From Pedobacter montanisoli (GTDB taxonomy: Bacteria; Bacteroidota; Bacteroidia; Sphingobacteriales; Sphingobacteriaceae): a stretch of 64,000 bases of DNA. The DNA lies in NCBI RefSeq assembly GCF_022809115.1, contig NZ_JALGBH010000001.1, positions 1,302,001 through 1,366,000 on the forward strand, written 5' to 3'. Below, one piece after another: positions 27,554 through 35,772 of the stretch. Numbering within the stretch: the first letter of the stretch is position 1; every line of letters begins with the position of its first letter. Made by a program: the position numbers and the translations under genes. The notes beneath the pieces are model-generated. The model saw only the letters and a program-made list of their open reading frames with translations, was not told the DNA's origin and ran no database searches.

Positions 27554-29242
27554 TTAGCTTAATGGAATGAGAACCTTAACTTTAAGTCCGCCACTCTCAT
27601 GATTTTCAAAAGTAAATACTCCTTTTAAACTTGTGATACGGGTTTCCGTATTGCGTAAACCCGTGCCCTCGACAGGATTTTTATGAATGCCAATTCCATT
27701 ATCGCGGTAATTTATTTCCAGGTTTTTACTTTGTAATACAAAACGTAATACTACATGGCTGGCCTGGCTATGTTTAGTCATGTTAACCAATAACTCCTGT
27801 AAGACTAGAAAGATTTCATCTTTAACAGACTCACTTATTTTATTGATACTTTCGTCTAATCCAACCGTAACAATTTTCCTTTCAGTATTTGAGAATGAAG
27901 AAATCAATCCGGTTAAACGCTCTAGATAATCATCAGGTTTAGCTACTACGGCATGAGAGATATCTCGTGATTTATGATAAAGATCTTCCATTTGTCCAAC
28001 CAACTGTTCTTTATTAATCTCATCTCCATATTCAACGTCTGACATCATGCGATACAGGCCATTAGCTACTACATCATGAATTTCTTTAGATACTTTTAAT
28101 TTATTTTCCCGAATAGATTTTTCTGCCTGTTCTGCCAACCGTTGTTTGCGTTTTCGGTAAAAAATAACGCCACCAATTACAGTAACTACTGCAATTAAAA
28201 TTGCTATCCATAAAGCTGTAGTTTTACGAGCTATTTCATATTTTTTTTGGATATTTTCTTTTTCCAATCGTACTTTCTCTGATTTATGCTTTTCAGTTTC
28301 ATACTTTATCAGAGCAAACTGATTTTTAGCAGCATTTCGTATGCTATATAAGCTATCATCTAATTGTCTATAACGTTTAAAATAAATCAATCTTTTTTGT
28401 GCATCTAATTCAATCAGTTTTCTTAAGGCCTCCAGTTCATTATCTGGATTTCCTAATATTAAGGCTAGTTTGTACATTAATCTGCTATAGTATAAAGCAG
28501 AGTCGGGTTTTGTTTTAAGGTAATAATCTGATAAATGAGAGTAGCTGGAGTTCACACCCCATTGGTTCCCAATTCGTTTACGAATGGCTAGAGCTATTAA
28601 ATAACTGGGAACAGGGTTAAAGTTGGGTTGTTGCAACCATTGTGCATTCGCGAGATTAGTGAGTACTTTGGCCTTGGTTTCATCTTTTGGGTTTCTTACC
28701 AGAATTTCTTGATAAAGCTTAATGGCAGGTGCATAATTTCCTTCTTCTCTATATGCATTTGCAATGTTGTTTTTTGCTGTATGTAGGTTTGAGCTATCTT
28801 TAATTAGGGGCAGAGATTGTGAATAAAAGTCGATAGACTCTTTATATTTCTTAAGATCATAGGATGCGACTCCTAGGTTATTTAAATTAGAAATAATGAA
28901 AGGATGATGCTCCTTATTTTTCTTGTTCAAAAAATTTAGCGCCTCTATGCTTAATTCCTGTCCATCAAAACTATCTCCAGATTCAGTAGCAATGATCGCC
29001 ATATAGGTTAATGAACTAGCAATCCTAAAACTATCTCTCTTTTTAAGATAGATGTCTTTAACTTCATTAAAAACCTTAAATGCACTATCTGTCTTTTTTG
29101 AATCAAATAACAGGTATGCTTTTTCAGTTAATGGATGGGGCTTAGATAAGTTGGGCTTTTCTTTGGGGCTTTTCTTTTCTGGAGAGCAGGCTAGTAATAA
29201 TAAGCCAACTAAGAATAAAAAATATGTTAAGATGCGTCTCAA
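27554..29242 (-). CDS. TPR-containing lipoprotein-type sensor histidine kinase
   Basis: 562 aa. The N-terminus has a lipobox LLLLACS (Cys19), so the long periplasmic TPR region (about 40-310) may be lipid-anchored at its front. A coiled coil leads to a TM helix (about 343-363, ALWIAILIAVVTVIGGVIFY). The cytoplasmic part is of the NarL/DesK class: SKEIHDVVANGLYRMM with the phospho-His and a HATPase domain with ELLVNMTKHS, YRDNGIGI and GTGLRNTETRI. It is paired with the response regulator downstream. The combination of lipid anchor and TM helix is unusual. Confidence 0.9.
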   Translation of the reverse strand: MRRILTYFLFLVGLLLLACSPEKKSPKEKPNLSKPHPLTEKAYLLFDSKKTDSAFKVFNEVKDIYLKKRDSFRIASSLTYMAIIATESGDSFDGQELSIEALNFLNKKNKEHHPFIISNLNNLGVASYDLKKYKESIDFYSQSLPLIKDSSNLHTAKNNIANAYREEGNYAPAIKLYQEILVRNPKDETKAKVLTNLANAQWLQQPNFNPVPSYLIALAIRKRIGNQWGVNSSYSHLSDYYLKTKPDSALYYSRLMYKLALILGNPDNELEALRKLIELDAQKRLIYFKRYRQLDDSLYSIRNAAKNQFALIKYETEKHKSEKVRLEKENIQKKYEIARKTTALWIAILIAVVTVIGGVIFYRKRKQRLAEQAEKSIRENKLKVSKEIHDVVANGLYRMMSDVEYGDEINKEQLVGQMEDLYHKSRDISHAVVAKPDDYLERLTGLISSFSNTERKIVTVGLDESINKISESVKDEIFLVLQELLVNMTKHSQASHVVLRFVLQSKNLEINYRDNGIGIHKNPVEGTGLRNTETRITSLKGVFTFENHESGGLKVKVLIPLS

Positions 29243-29299
29243 TGTTTTTGTTTTTGCCTAAAATAAGAAAAAACAATGCATTAATTTAAATTAAGCCGC

Positions 29300-29337
29300 T
29301 ATATAAAAACCGGGTGCAACTTATAGCGCACCCGGTT
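29300..29337 (-). terminator. Terminator of the small secreted-protein gene
   Basis: Perfect 10-bp stem AACCGGGTGC / GCACCCGGTT (29308-29317 and 29328-29337). On the minus strand it is followed by TTTATAT. It separates the small gene from the kinase gene. Confidence 0.85.
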
Positions 29338-29349
29338 AGTAAAAAATAA

Positions 29350-29547
29350 TTATGGTCTTGGTGGTGGAATTTGACCATTATCGCCATTGTGACCTCCACT
29401 TTTTCCGTCACCGTCGGTTCCGTCATCTTCTGATGGAGGCGGTGTATCATTAGTGGTAGCTACTGAACTAGAACCATGATGGTTTCTGCAAGAATTTTGT
29501 AAAGGGGATGCCAATCCCAATAAAATGGCAATTATTAATGGTAACAT
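29350..29547 (-). CDS. Small secreted or lipidated protein, unknown function
   Basis: 65 aa. A hydrophobic N-terminus (LPLIIAILLGLASP) with a Cys at 20 is followed by a low-complexity tail rich in Gly, Asp, Asn and Pro (PPPSEDDGTDGDG, ending QIPPPRP). The strong terminator 12 bp downstream shows that the region is a real transcript end. No homologue is recognised. It lies between the kinase gene and the candidate structured RNA. Confidence 0.55.
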   Translation of the reverse strand: MLPLIIAILLGLASPLQNSCRNHHGSSSVATTNDTPPPSEDDGTDGDGKSGGHNGDNGQIPPPRP

Positions 29548-29574
29548 AATTTTAGAAATAATTTTTGCTTAATG

Positions 29575-29755
29575 GCAGGGCGTACCGAACCCTATCGGTA
29601 GCTTGCTGCAGTTTTAAGCGGCGCCGCTTTGTTGGGAAGGTTTTTGAGCAGCTTGAGCGGAAAGATTTGTTTGCTTCCCAGGTCAACCAAATTTTTCTGC
29701 TTGTTACTGCTCGGGTGATTTCTTAGGTTCGGGTAATACATATACCCTCGCTTCA
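29575..29755. ncRNA. Candidate structured RNA, strand uncertain
   Basis: GC-richer island inside a 347-bp gap. Long-range pairing closes the region: TACCGAACCCTA (29583-29594) with TAGGTTCGGGTA (29724-29735), 11 pairs with two bulges. Inside, AAGCG/CGCTT forms a small hairpin (29616-29629, part of a 14-bp palindrome) and TGGGAAG (29633-29639) pairs with CTTCCCA (29674-29680). The rod shape recalls 6S-type RNA, but I cannot match it to a family. It could also be the leader of the small gene at 29350-29547. Confidence 0.35.
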
Positions 29756-29834
29756 GATTTCGAAAACAAAATTGTGATGTGTTAAGCGCTTGACTGGTAA
29801 GTGGTTCCGATGGTGTTAATATTTCCGATAGGAA

Positions 29835-29878
29835 TCCGGAAAACCGTAATAAAATCTTTATATTCCGGAGTATTTTCG
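29835..29878 (+). promoter_or_regulatory. Promoter and activator-site candidate of the 29895 gene
   Basis: TCCGG-AAAA-CCGTA (29835-29848) shares 12 consecutive bases with the site before the TerB-like operon. It is centred 29.5 bp upstream of the -7-like TATTTTCG (29871-29878, one mismatch). The spacing is identical in the two promoters. The ATG follows at 29895. Confidence 0.55.
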
Positions 29879-29894
29879 TTCAAAACCCTATTTT

Positions 29895-30815
29895 ATGTTT
29901 TCAACTTATAAGCAAGTTGTCTTGCAAACTTATCTCAGAAAGAAAGCTGCAGGATCTTTGTCATTTCGGTTGCTGGAACCTACTCCTGCAGGTATAAAAG
30001 AAGAATTAACTCAATATTTGAATGAAAGATTTGATCCTAAAAAAGATGAACAAACACTGGAGCTTTTTTTTGGTCATCATGAGAGTGCAGCGGCTTATGC
30101 AAAAGTTGTAAGGAGAGTTGAGATTGATAAGTTTAGACCAGTGATTAAATTCTTAAAAGGACTAACGGATAACCCTGATGATAAGCAGGTACATCTTGCT
30201 GCTTTATTGATAGACTTTAGAGAAAGACCTTATGAATTTGGGAAAGAGTATAGTTTGGAAGAGGAAAATGATCCGATAGCAGAAAATGAAGAGAATATTG
30301 AATCTAAGGATGGAGATCCAGAGGTAGAGGAAACAGACGGAAAGAATCCAGTTAAGGAGCCTGAAGAAATGGGAGAGAATGAGGATATTAAGGTCAGAAG
30401 ACCGTTTTTTTTAAAGACCATTAACAAAAAGAAATCTGTATTCACTTTGCTTCTAGTGTTGCTTTTTGGTTCCTTAGGATTTGTTGTTAGTCATTTAACT
30501 GATGACAAAATTACTGGTAAACAATGTATGTACTGGAAAGGAGATCATTATGAAGCAATAGAGTGTGACATTAAGTTAGCTGCTGATATTGACAAAATTG
30601 CATTGGATACATTCTTATTGAAGAATTTTAAAAAAATTACAAGAGTAGATACAATAACAGAAAGATCAATAGGAAAGATTTGGTACCTGAAACACCAAAA
30701 ATCTTTTGATTTTTTTACTGCCAAAGGTGTTCATCCTATTCACAAAAGAAAACTAAGTCGTTTAAGTAAAATCATCTATGATAATGAAATAAAACCTTTG
30801 AAAACAGCAGAATAA
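29895..30815 (+). CDS. Single-TM protein with acidic linker, unknown function
   Basis: 306 aa. A cytoplasmic helical domain (about 1-115) precedes an Asp/Glu-rich linker (120-165), a TM helix (181-199) and a C-terminal outside domain with paired Cys in QCMYWKGDHYEAIECD. I do not recognise a family. The absence of a signal peptide gives an N-in, C-out topology. The promoter shares a regulatory site with the TerB-like operon, so this protein probably belongs to the same response. Confidence 0.78.
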   Translation: MFSTYKQVVLQTYLRKKAAGSLSFRLLEPTPAGIKEELTQYLNERFDPKKDEQTLELFFGHHESAAAYAKVVRRVEIDKFRPVIKFLKGLTDNPDDKQVHLAALLIDFRERPYEFGKEYSLEEENDPIAENEENIESKDGDPEVEETDGKNPVKEPEEMGENEDIKVRRPFFLKTINKKKSVFTLLLVLLFGSLGFVVSHLTDDKITGKQCMYWKGDHYEAIECDIKLAADIDKIALDTFLLKNFKKITRVDTITERSIGKIWYLKHQKSFDFFTAKGVHPIHKRKLSRLSKIIYDNEIKPLKTAE

Positions 30816-31028
30816 TTAATTATTTGCTTTATTTATTTTGTAGTAAATTGTGAAACTTATACAGTTTTTAAGGACATTACATGTCTTATTTTGGCTACTC
30901 CTTAAAACCATAAATCTCTTTTAATTTTTTTATCCTTTTTTGTCTTCAAAAAAAATAATAAAAAAAGTACTATTTCATTAATCTTTACGTCTTGTTAATT
31001 GTCTATAGTTCAGTATAAACAATACATT

Positions 31029-32993
31029 ATGACAACCTATAACCGAACCCCTTCTCTTGTGCTCTCTCTATTTGCACTGGTTATTGCCTTTTGTTCCTTT
31101 GTAAGAGCAGAATCAAATGCAGATAATAAATTAAATATGCCTTACAAAGCAGCTGGTTTAACCAAAGAAGAAGCTGCGGCGCATTTGCTTAGTCGCTTTA
31201 CTTATGGAGCTAAAGTTGGAGAAGTAGAAGAGGTAGTTAAAAAAGGTCTGGATAAATGGTTAAAAGAACAATTAGAAGGCGATGCCAAAGATGAAGAACT
31301 GAACGGACTGTTAAACTCTTATGATGCTATTAATTTAACGAATAAAGAAGCAGAAGATGCTTTTCCGCAACCAGCAAGGGTTAACAGAATGGCCATAAAT
31401 CAGGGCTATGTAAATAAAGATTCAGTTAATAACGGCAATAATAAATATCAGAGAGAAGCTGTAGCTGCCTTTATGAAAGATAAAGGTTATCGTCCGCAAG
31501 GCGAATTATTCCGCCAGTTGATTAATCAGAAAATTTTAAGAGCGGCTTATACTAAAAACCAGTTTCGTGAGATCATGACCGATTTCTGGTTCAATCATTT
31601 TAATGTTGCTTTAAACAAAAATCAATGTGCCATTTTTGTACCTGCTTATGAGCGGGATGTGATACGTCCGAACGTATTTGGTGATTTTGATCAGTTACTG
31701 CTAAAAACAGCAAAATCTCCTGCCATGCTGATGTATCTGGATAATTTTTCAAGTTCTGGCATAAATGTACCTGTACCCGGAACCGAGAATGCAAATACAG
31801 TAAGTCTTGAGCAGCGACAAAAAATAAAAGAGAATATTCAAAAACGCTTTTTACAGGTGCGACAGCAGCGGAAAGGTAACGGAGGCTTAAATGAAAATTA
31901 TGCCCGTGAGGTTATGGAGCTGCACACTTTAGGTGTTGATGGCGGATATACCCAAAATGATGTAACAGAAGCGGCCAGAATTTTAACAGGTTGGACCGTT
32001 GCGCCTATGGGTAATGAAGGATATGGTGCAGCAACACAAAAAATCATAGATCGTATTGGTGAAAATAATTTGCGTAACAAGGGTTTTGTAATTGATGGCG
32101 ATTTTTTCTTTGCCATGAACAGACATGATAACGGGGAAAAAACAGTTTTAGGAAGGAAATTTGAAGCAGGCGGAGGATATGAAGAAGGTAAAGCACTTTT
32201 AGAAATGCTGGCCCATCATAAATCAACAGCTAACTTTATCTCTAAAAAAATTGCAACGAGATTTGTAAACGATAATCCGCCACAAAGTTTGGTAGATAAA
32301 TTGGCTAAGACCTTTCTGGCTAAAAATGGTAATATTAAAGATGTGATCATTACCATGGTAAACTCTCCTGAATTCTGGTCTAAAGAAGCCTTAAGAGAAA
32401 AAACCAAATCGCCGTTTGAGTTAGCTATTAGTACAGTACGAAGCTTAAATGCAGATATTTCTCAACCTTATCAGCTTTATACCTGGATCAACAGAATGGG
32501 ACAACAAATGTATTATTACCAGGCGCCTACCGGTTTTCCTGATAGGGGACAGTACTGGATTAATACCGGATCTTTGTTAAACCGGATGAATTTTGGTCTG
32601 GCTTTTGCCTCACAAAAGATACCAGGGATTAATATTAATTTACTGGCTTTAAATGACAATCATGAGCCCGAAAGTGCAGTTTCTGCTTTAGAAACTTATA
32701 GTAAGCTCATCATGCCCGAAAGAGATTTAGATAAAACCATAGATCGTTTAAAACCGATGTTAAATGATCCGGAGCTTCAGCAAAAAGTAGCTGATGCTGC
32801 TGCAAAAAATAATCAGAATAACCAGAATAATACTGTTAGTATGCAGAATACAGCTGATACGGATAAGATGAAATCCGGAAAAGGCAAAAAAGCGATAGAA
32901 AATCCGGTAGTAAGACAACAGGCAGGAAACAGTACGATACTGGCACAGGTGGTAGGGGTAATTATCGGCTCTCCAGAATTTCAACGTAAATAA
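31029..32993 (+). CDS. DUF1800 domain-containing exported protein
   Basis: 654 aa from ATG 31029 (MTTYNRTPSLVLS), which starts a clean signal peptide (to about FVRAES); a TTG at 30999 is a poorer choice. DUF1800 features are present: HLLSRFTYGAKVGEVE, the FWFNHFNV block, NENYAREVMELHTLGV and EAARILTGWTV. The C-terminal part is Asn/Gln-rich. DUF1800 and DUF1501 genes are regularly paired, as here. The function is not established; an exported protein role is safe. Confidence 0.9.
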   Translation: MTTYNRTPSLVLSLFALVIAFCSFVRAESNADNKLNMPYKAAGLTKEEAAAHLLSRFTYGAKVGEVEEVVKKGLDKWLKEQLEGDAKDEELNGLLNSYDAINLTNKEAEDAFPQPARVNRMAINQGYVNKDSVNNGNNKYQREAVAAFMKDKGYRPQGELFRQLINQKILRAAYTKNQFREIMTDFWFNHFNVALNKNQCAIFVPAYERDVIRPNVFGDFDQLLLKTAKSPAMLMYLDNFSSSGINVPVPGTENANTVSLEQRQKIKENIQKRFLQVRQQRKGNGGLNENYAREVMELHTLGVDGGYTQNDVTEAARILTGWTVAPMGNEGYGAATQKIIDRIGENNLRNKGFVIDGDFFFAMNRHDNGEKTVLGRKFEAGGGYEEGKALLEMLAHHKSTANFISKKIATRFVNDNPPQSLVDKLAKTFLAKNGNIKDVIITMVNSPEFWSKEALREKTKSPFELAISTVRSLNADISQPYQLYTWINRMGQQMYYYQAPTGFPDRGQYWINTGSLLNRMNFGLAFASQKIPGININLLALNDNHEPESAVSALETYSKLIMPERDLDKTIDRLKPMLNDPELQQKVADAAAKNNQNNQNNTVSMQNTADTDKMKSGKGKKAIENPVVRQQAGNSTILAQVVGVIIGSPEFQRK

Positions 32994-33001
32994 TTTAAAT
33001 T

Positions 33002-34270
33002 ATGGTTACCAGAAGAGGATTTATAAAAGCCGGAGGCTTAGCATTATTTGGCATAAGCCTGGGCGGTATTCCCGGATTTTTAGCAGAAGCCGTTGCGGCT
33101 ACAACCCGTCCTTTGTTGTTTAAAAAGAAAAAAATACTGGTATGTATTTTTCAAAGAGGAGCAATGGATGGCTTAATGGCGGTAACACCTTTCAATGATC
33201 AGTATCTGCAGGCTGTTCGCCCTACATTGTTCATGTCTGCTGCGAGTAATGCAAAAGGAAAATCGCTGATTGACCTGGACGGAAAATATGGATTACACCC
33301 TTCAATGAGTGCATTTGAACAAGTGTTTAAAGATAAAAGGCTGGCTATAGTTCATGGCATAGGATCACCAAATAATACCCGTTCGCATTTTGATGCGCAG
33401 GATTTTATGGAATCTGGTACACCATTTAAAAAAGGAACTACATCTGGATGGTTGAACAGGGCAGTAGGTTTGTTGGGACACGAGGCGGTTACACCTTTTC
33501 AGGCAGTGAGCTTAACTTCTTCTTTACCGCGTTCTTTTTATGGAGATAATGCTGCGGTAGCCATTAGGAACCTCTCCGAATTTAATATCCAGTTAAGAGG
33601 TAATCCTAAGGGTGCAAATCTGGCATCAAAAAGTTTTGAAGATTTATATGACCAGACTTCATCAGGTTTGTTAAAGACTACCGGAAAAGAAAGCTTTGAG
33701 GCAATCAATATGTTGAACAAAACCAATGTAGCTGCATACAAACCCGAAAATAATGTGGTATATCCAACATCTGCCTTAGGAAATTCATTAAAACAGATTG
33801 CACAGTTAATTAAAATGGATGTGGGGATGGAAGTTGCATTTGCAGAATCAGGTGGTTGGGATACCCATTTTAACCAAGGCACAGATACCGGTATTTTTGC
33901 CAGAAATGTAAATGATTTGAGTAATAGTATTATGGCTTTTTGGAACGATCTTGAAAAATACCAGGATCAGGTTACCGTAATGACCATGACCGAATTTGGA
34001 CGTACAGTAGCGCAAAATGGAACAGGTGGAACAGATCATGGAAGAGCATCATGTAATTTTATTTTAGGTAATGATGTAAAAGGAGGAATGGTACACGGTA
34101 CTGTAAATCCGTTGGCCAAAGAAAACCTTGAAGATGGAAGAGACCTAGCTGTGACCACCGATTTCAGGAGTGTTTTTAGCGAGGTGGCCGACTTGCATTT
34201 AGGAATTAATAATGATAAAATTCTTTTCCCTGATTTTTCGGGTAGCCACATAGGCATGATGAAAATTTAA
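33002..34270 (+). CDS. DUF1501 domain-containing Tat-exported protein
   Basis: 422 aa. The N-terminus TRRGFIKAGGLALFG is a twin-arginine signal, so it is exported folded, possibly with a cofactor. Core motifs of the DUF1501/sulfatase-like fold are visible: LVCIFQRGAMDGL, ESGGWDTHFNQ, TMTEFGRTVAQNG and GTDHGRAS, with likely metal-binding Asp/His. It begins 8 bp after the DUF1800 stop, so the two are made together. Confidence 0.9.
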   Translation: MVTRRGFIKAGGLALFGISLGGIPGFLAEAVAATTRPLLFKKKKILVCIFQRGAMDGLMAVTPFNDQYLQAVRPTLFMSAASNAKGKSLIDLDGKYGLHPSMSAFEQVFKDKRLAIVHGIGSPNNTRSHFDAQDFMESGTPFKKGTTSGWLNRAVGLLGHEAVTPFQAVSLTSSLPRSFYGDNAAVAIRNLSEFNIQLRGNPKGANLASKSFEDLYDQTSSGLLKTTGKESFEAINMLNKTNVAAYKPENNVVYPTSALGNSLKQIAQLIKMDVGMEVAFAESGGWDTHFNQGTDTGIFARNVNDLSNSIMAFWNDLEKYQDQVTVMTMTEFGRTVAQNGTGGTDHGRASCNFILGNDVKGGMVHGTVNPLAKENLEDGRDLAVTTDFRSVFSEVADLHLGINNDKILFPDFSGSHIGMMKI

Positions 34271-34288
34271 GATTCTGTTTTAGAAACT

Positions 34289-34343
34289 AATGCAATGAGT
34301 TTTACAGTTATTTTTACGAATGACGGTAATCCATCATTGCATT
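34289..34343 (+). terminator. Possible terminator after the DUF1501 gene
   Basis: Perfect 10-bp arms AATGCAATGA (34289-34298) and TCATTGCATT (34334-34343), with an inner TTAC/GTAA hairpin in the long loop and a T-rich run after it. The large loop lowers confidence. Confidence 0.4.
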
Positions 34344-34405
34344 TTATATTTTTATTGCGTTATTGTTTGGCAGGTAACGTATTTTAGCCTTCCAGTTTTT
34401 ATACC

Positions 34406-35671
34406 ATGAAGAAAATTTTTTTAAGAAGTTTGGTTCTGCTATCCATATTGTTTTCATTTACGATATGCCATGCACAGGAACTCACCCAACAGGTAGAGTC
34501 CAATAGAAAAAATGCAATTGATCAACAGAAAAAACCTTATGTAGTTTATATATCGGTTGATGGTTTGCGTTGGGATTTGGTAGATAGGTTTAATGCTTCA
34601 CATTTGAAAGAATTAAGAGCAACAGGTGTACAAGCTGAGTACATGAAACCTTCATTTCCAACTTTAACCTTTCCCAATCATTATACTTTGGTTACAGGTA
34701 TGTATCCTTCGCATCACGGTTTAGTAAATAACAGTTTTTTTGACCCTCAAAAAAAGCAGGTTTATAACAAACGATATAAAAACGCTGTTCAGGACAGTAC
34801 CTGGTATAATGGCATTCCGATATGGTCTCTGGCAGAAAAAAATCATATGCTTTCGGCGAGTTTCTACTGGACAGGTTCTGAAAGTGCCATAGCTGGCTAT
34901 CGACCTACCTATTGGTATATGTACAATGAGAAGATAACAATGGATGATCGACTGAAAGCTTTTGCAGAATGGCTGGCTTTGCCAGAAGATAAAAGGCCGC
35001 ATCTCATTACCTGGTATTTTCCTCAGGTAGATTTTGCCGGACATCATTTTGGACCTGAATCTAAAGAAAGTGAAGAAGCCGTAAAACTGATTGATGAAAC
35101 CGTTGGTAAAATGGCCGATATTGGAAAACAATCTGGTTTGCCCATCAATTTCATCTTGGTTTCTGATCATGGAATGGCTACAGTAGATACACAAAATGCA
35201 ATCCCTATCCCAGTCGCTATTGATACTGCTAAATTTATTATTCCCCTGGATGATGGCGTATTGCTGCATTTGTATGCAAAAGACAAGAAAGACGTAGAAC
35301 CCACTTATCAAAAACTAAAAAAAGAAGCGAAGAATTTTGACGTGTACCTGGCTGGCAATACGCCTGGGAAATGGCATTTCTCTAGTAAAGAAGATAAATT
35401 AGCCCGTATTGGCGATATTATTTTAGTGCCTCATTATCCGCAGGTATTTGATATAGGTAAGAAAATAACCATCGGAAAACATGGCTATGATAATGACCTA
35501 CCTCAAATGAGAGCTACTTTTTATGCCTGGGGACCTGCTTTTAAAGAAGGGATAAAGATCCCTCCATTTGAAAATGTAAACGTTTATCCTTTAATTGCTA
35601 GGATATTAGGGTTGCCTTATTACCATCAAATAGACGGTAATATCCAGGTGCTTAAAGATGTGCTGAAGTAG
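34406..35671 (+). CDS. Ectonucleotide pyrophosphatase/phosphodiesterase-family protein
   Basis: 421 aa, signal peptide ending at CHAQE. Alkaline-phosphatase-superfamily fold: metal-binding SVDGLRWDL, the nucleophile Thr in PSFPTLTFPNHYTLVTG, PQVDFAGHHFGP, and SDHGMATVD. These match the NPP group, which hydrolyses nucleotide diesters or pyrophosphates. It is periplasmic or on the outer side. The true substrate is not given by the sequence. Confidence 0.9.
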   Translation: MKKIFLRSLVLLSILFSFTICHAQELTQQVESNRKNAIDQQKKPYVVYISVDGLRWDLVDRFNASHLKELRATGVQAEYMKPSFPTLTFPNHYTLVTGMYPSHHGLVNNSFFDPQKKQVYNKRYKNAVQDSTWYNGIPIWSLAEKNHMLSASFYWTGSESAIAGYRPTYWYMYNEKITMDDRLKAFAEWLALPEDKRPHLITWYFPQVDFAGHHFGPESKESEEAVKLIDETVGKMADIGKQSGLPINFILVSDHGMATVDTQNAIPIPVAIDTAKFIIPLDDGVLLHLYAKDKKDVEPTYQKLKKEAKNFDVYLAGNTPGKWHFSSKEDKLARIGDIILVPHYPQVFDIGKKITIGKHGYDNDLPQMRATFYAWGPAFKEGIKIPPFENVNVYPLIARILGLPYYHQIDGNIQVLKDVLK

Positions 35672-35772
35672 ATAATTGCGATTGCGTTTCGTAAAATTTT
35701 CGTGCGTAAACAGATTCAGACTTTCATTTTGATAAATTTAACTTCATTAACTTAAATGACTAAGACTGAACA

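Noticed and set aside
29823..29834. Extra palindrome TTCC-GATA-GGAA beside the shared regulatory site
   Set aside because: It has no counterpart in the TerB-like operon promoter, so I do not treat it as part of the shared signal.
34721..35311. 196-codon minus-strand frame
   Set aside because: Long, but antisense to the phosphodiesterase gene with all its motifs; rich in Cys, His and Phe as expected for a shadow frame.
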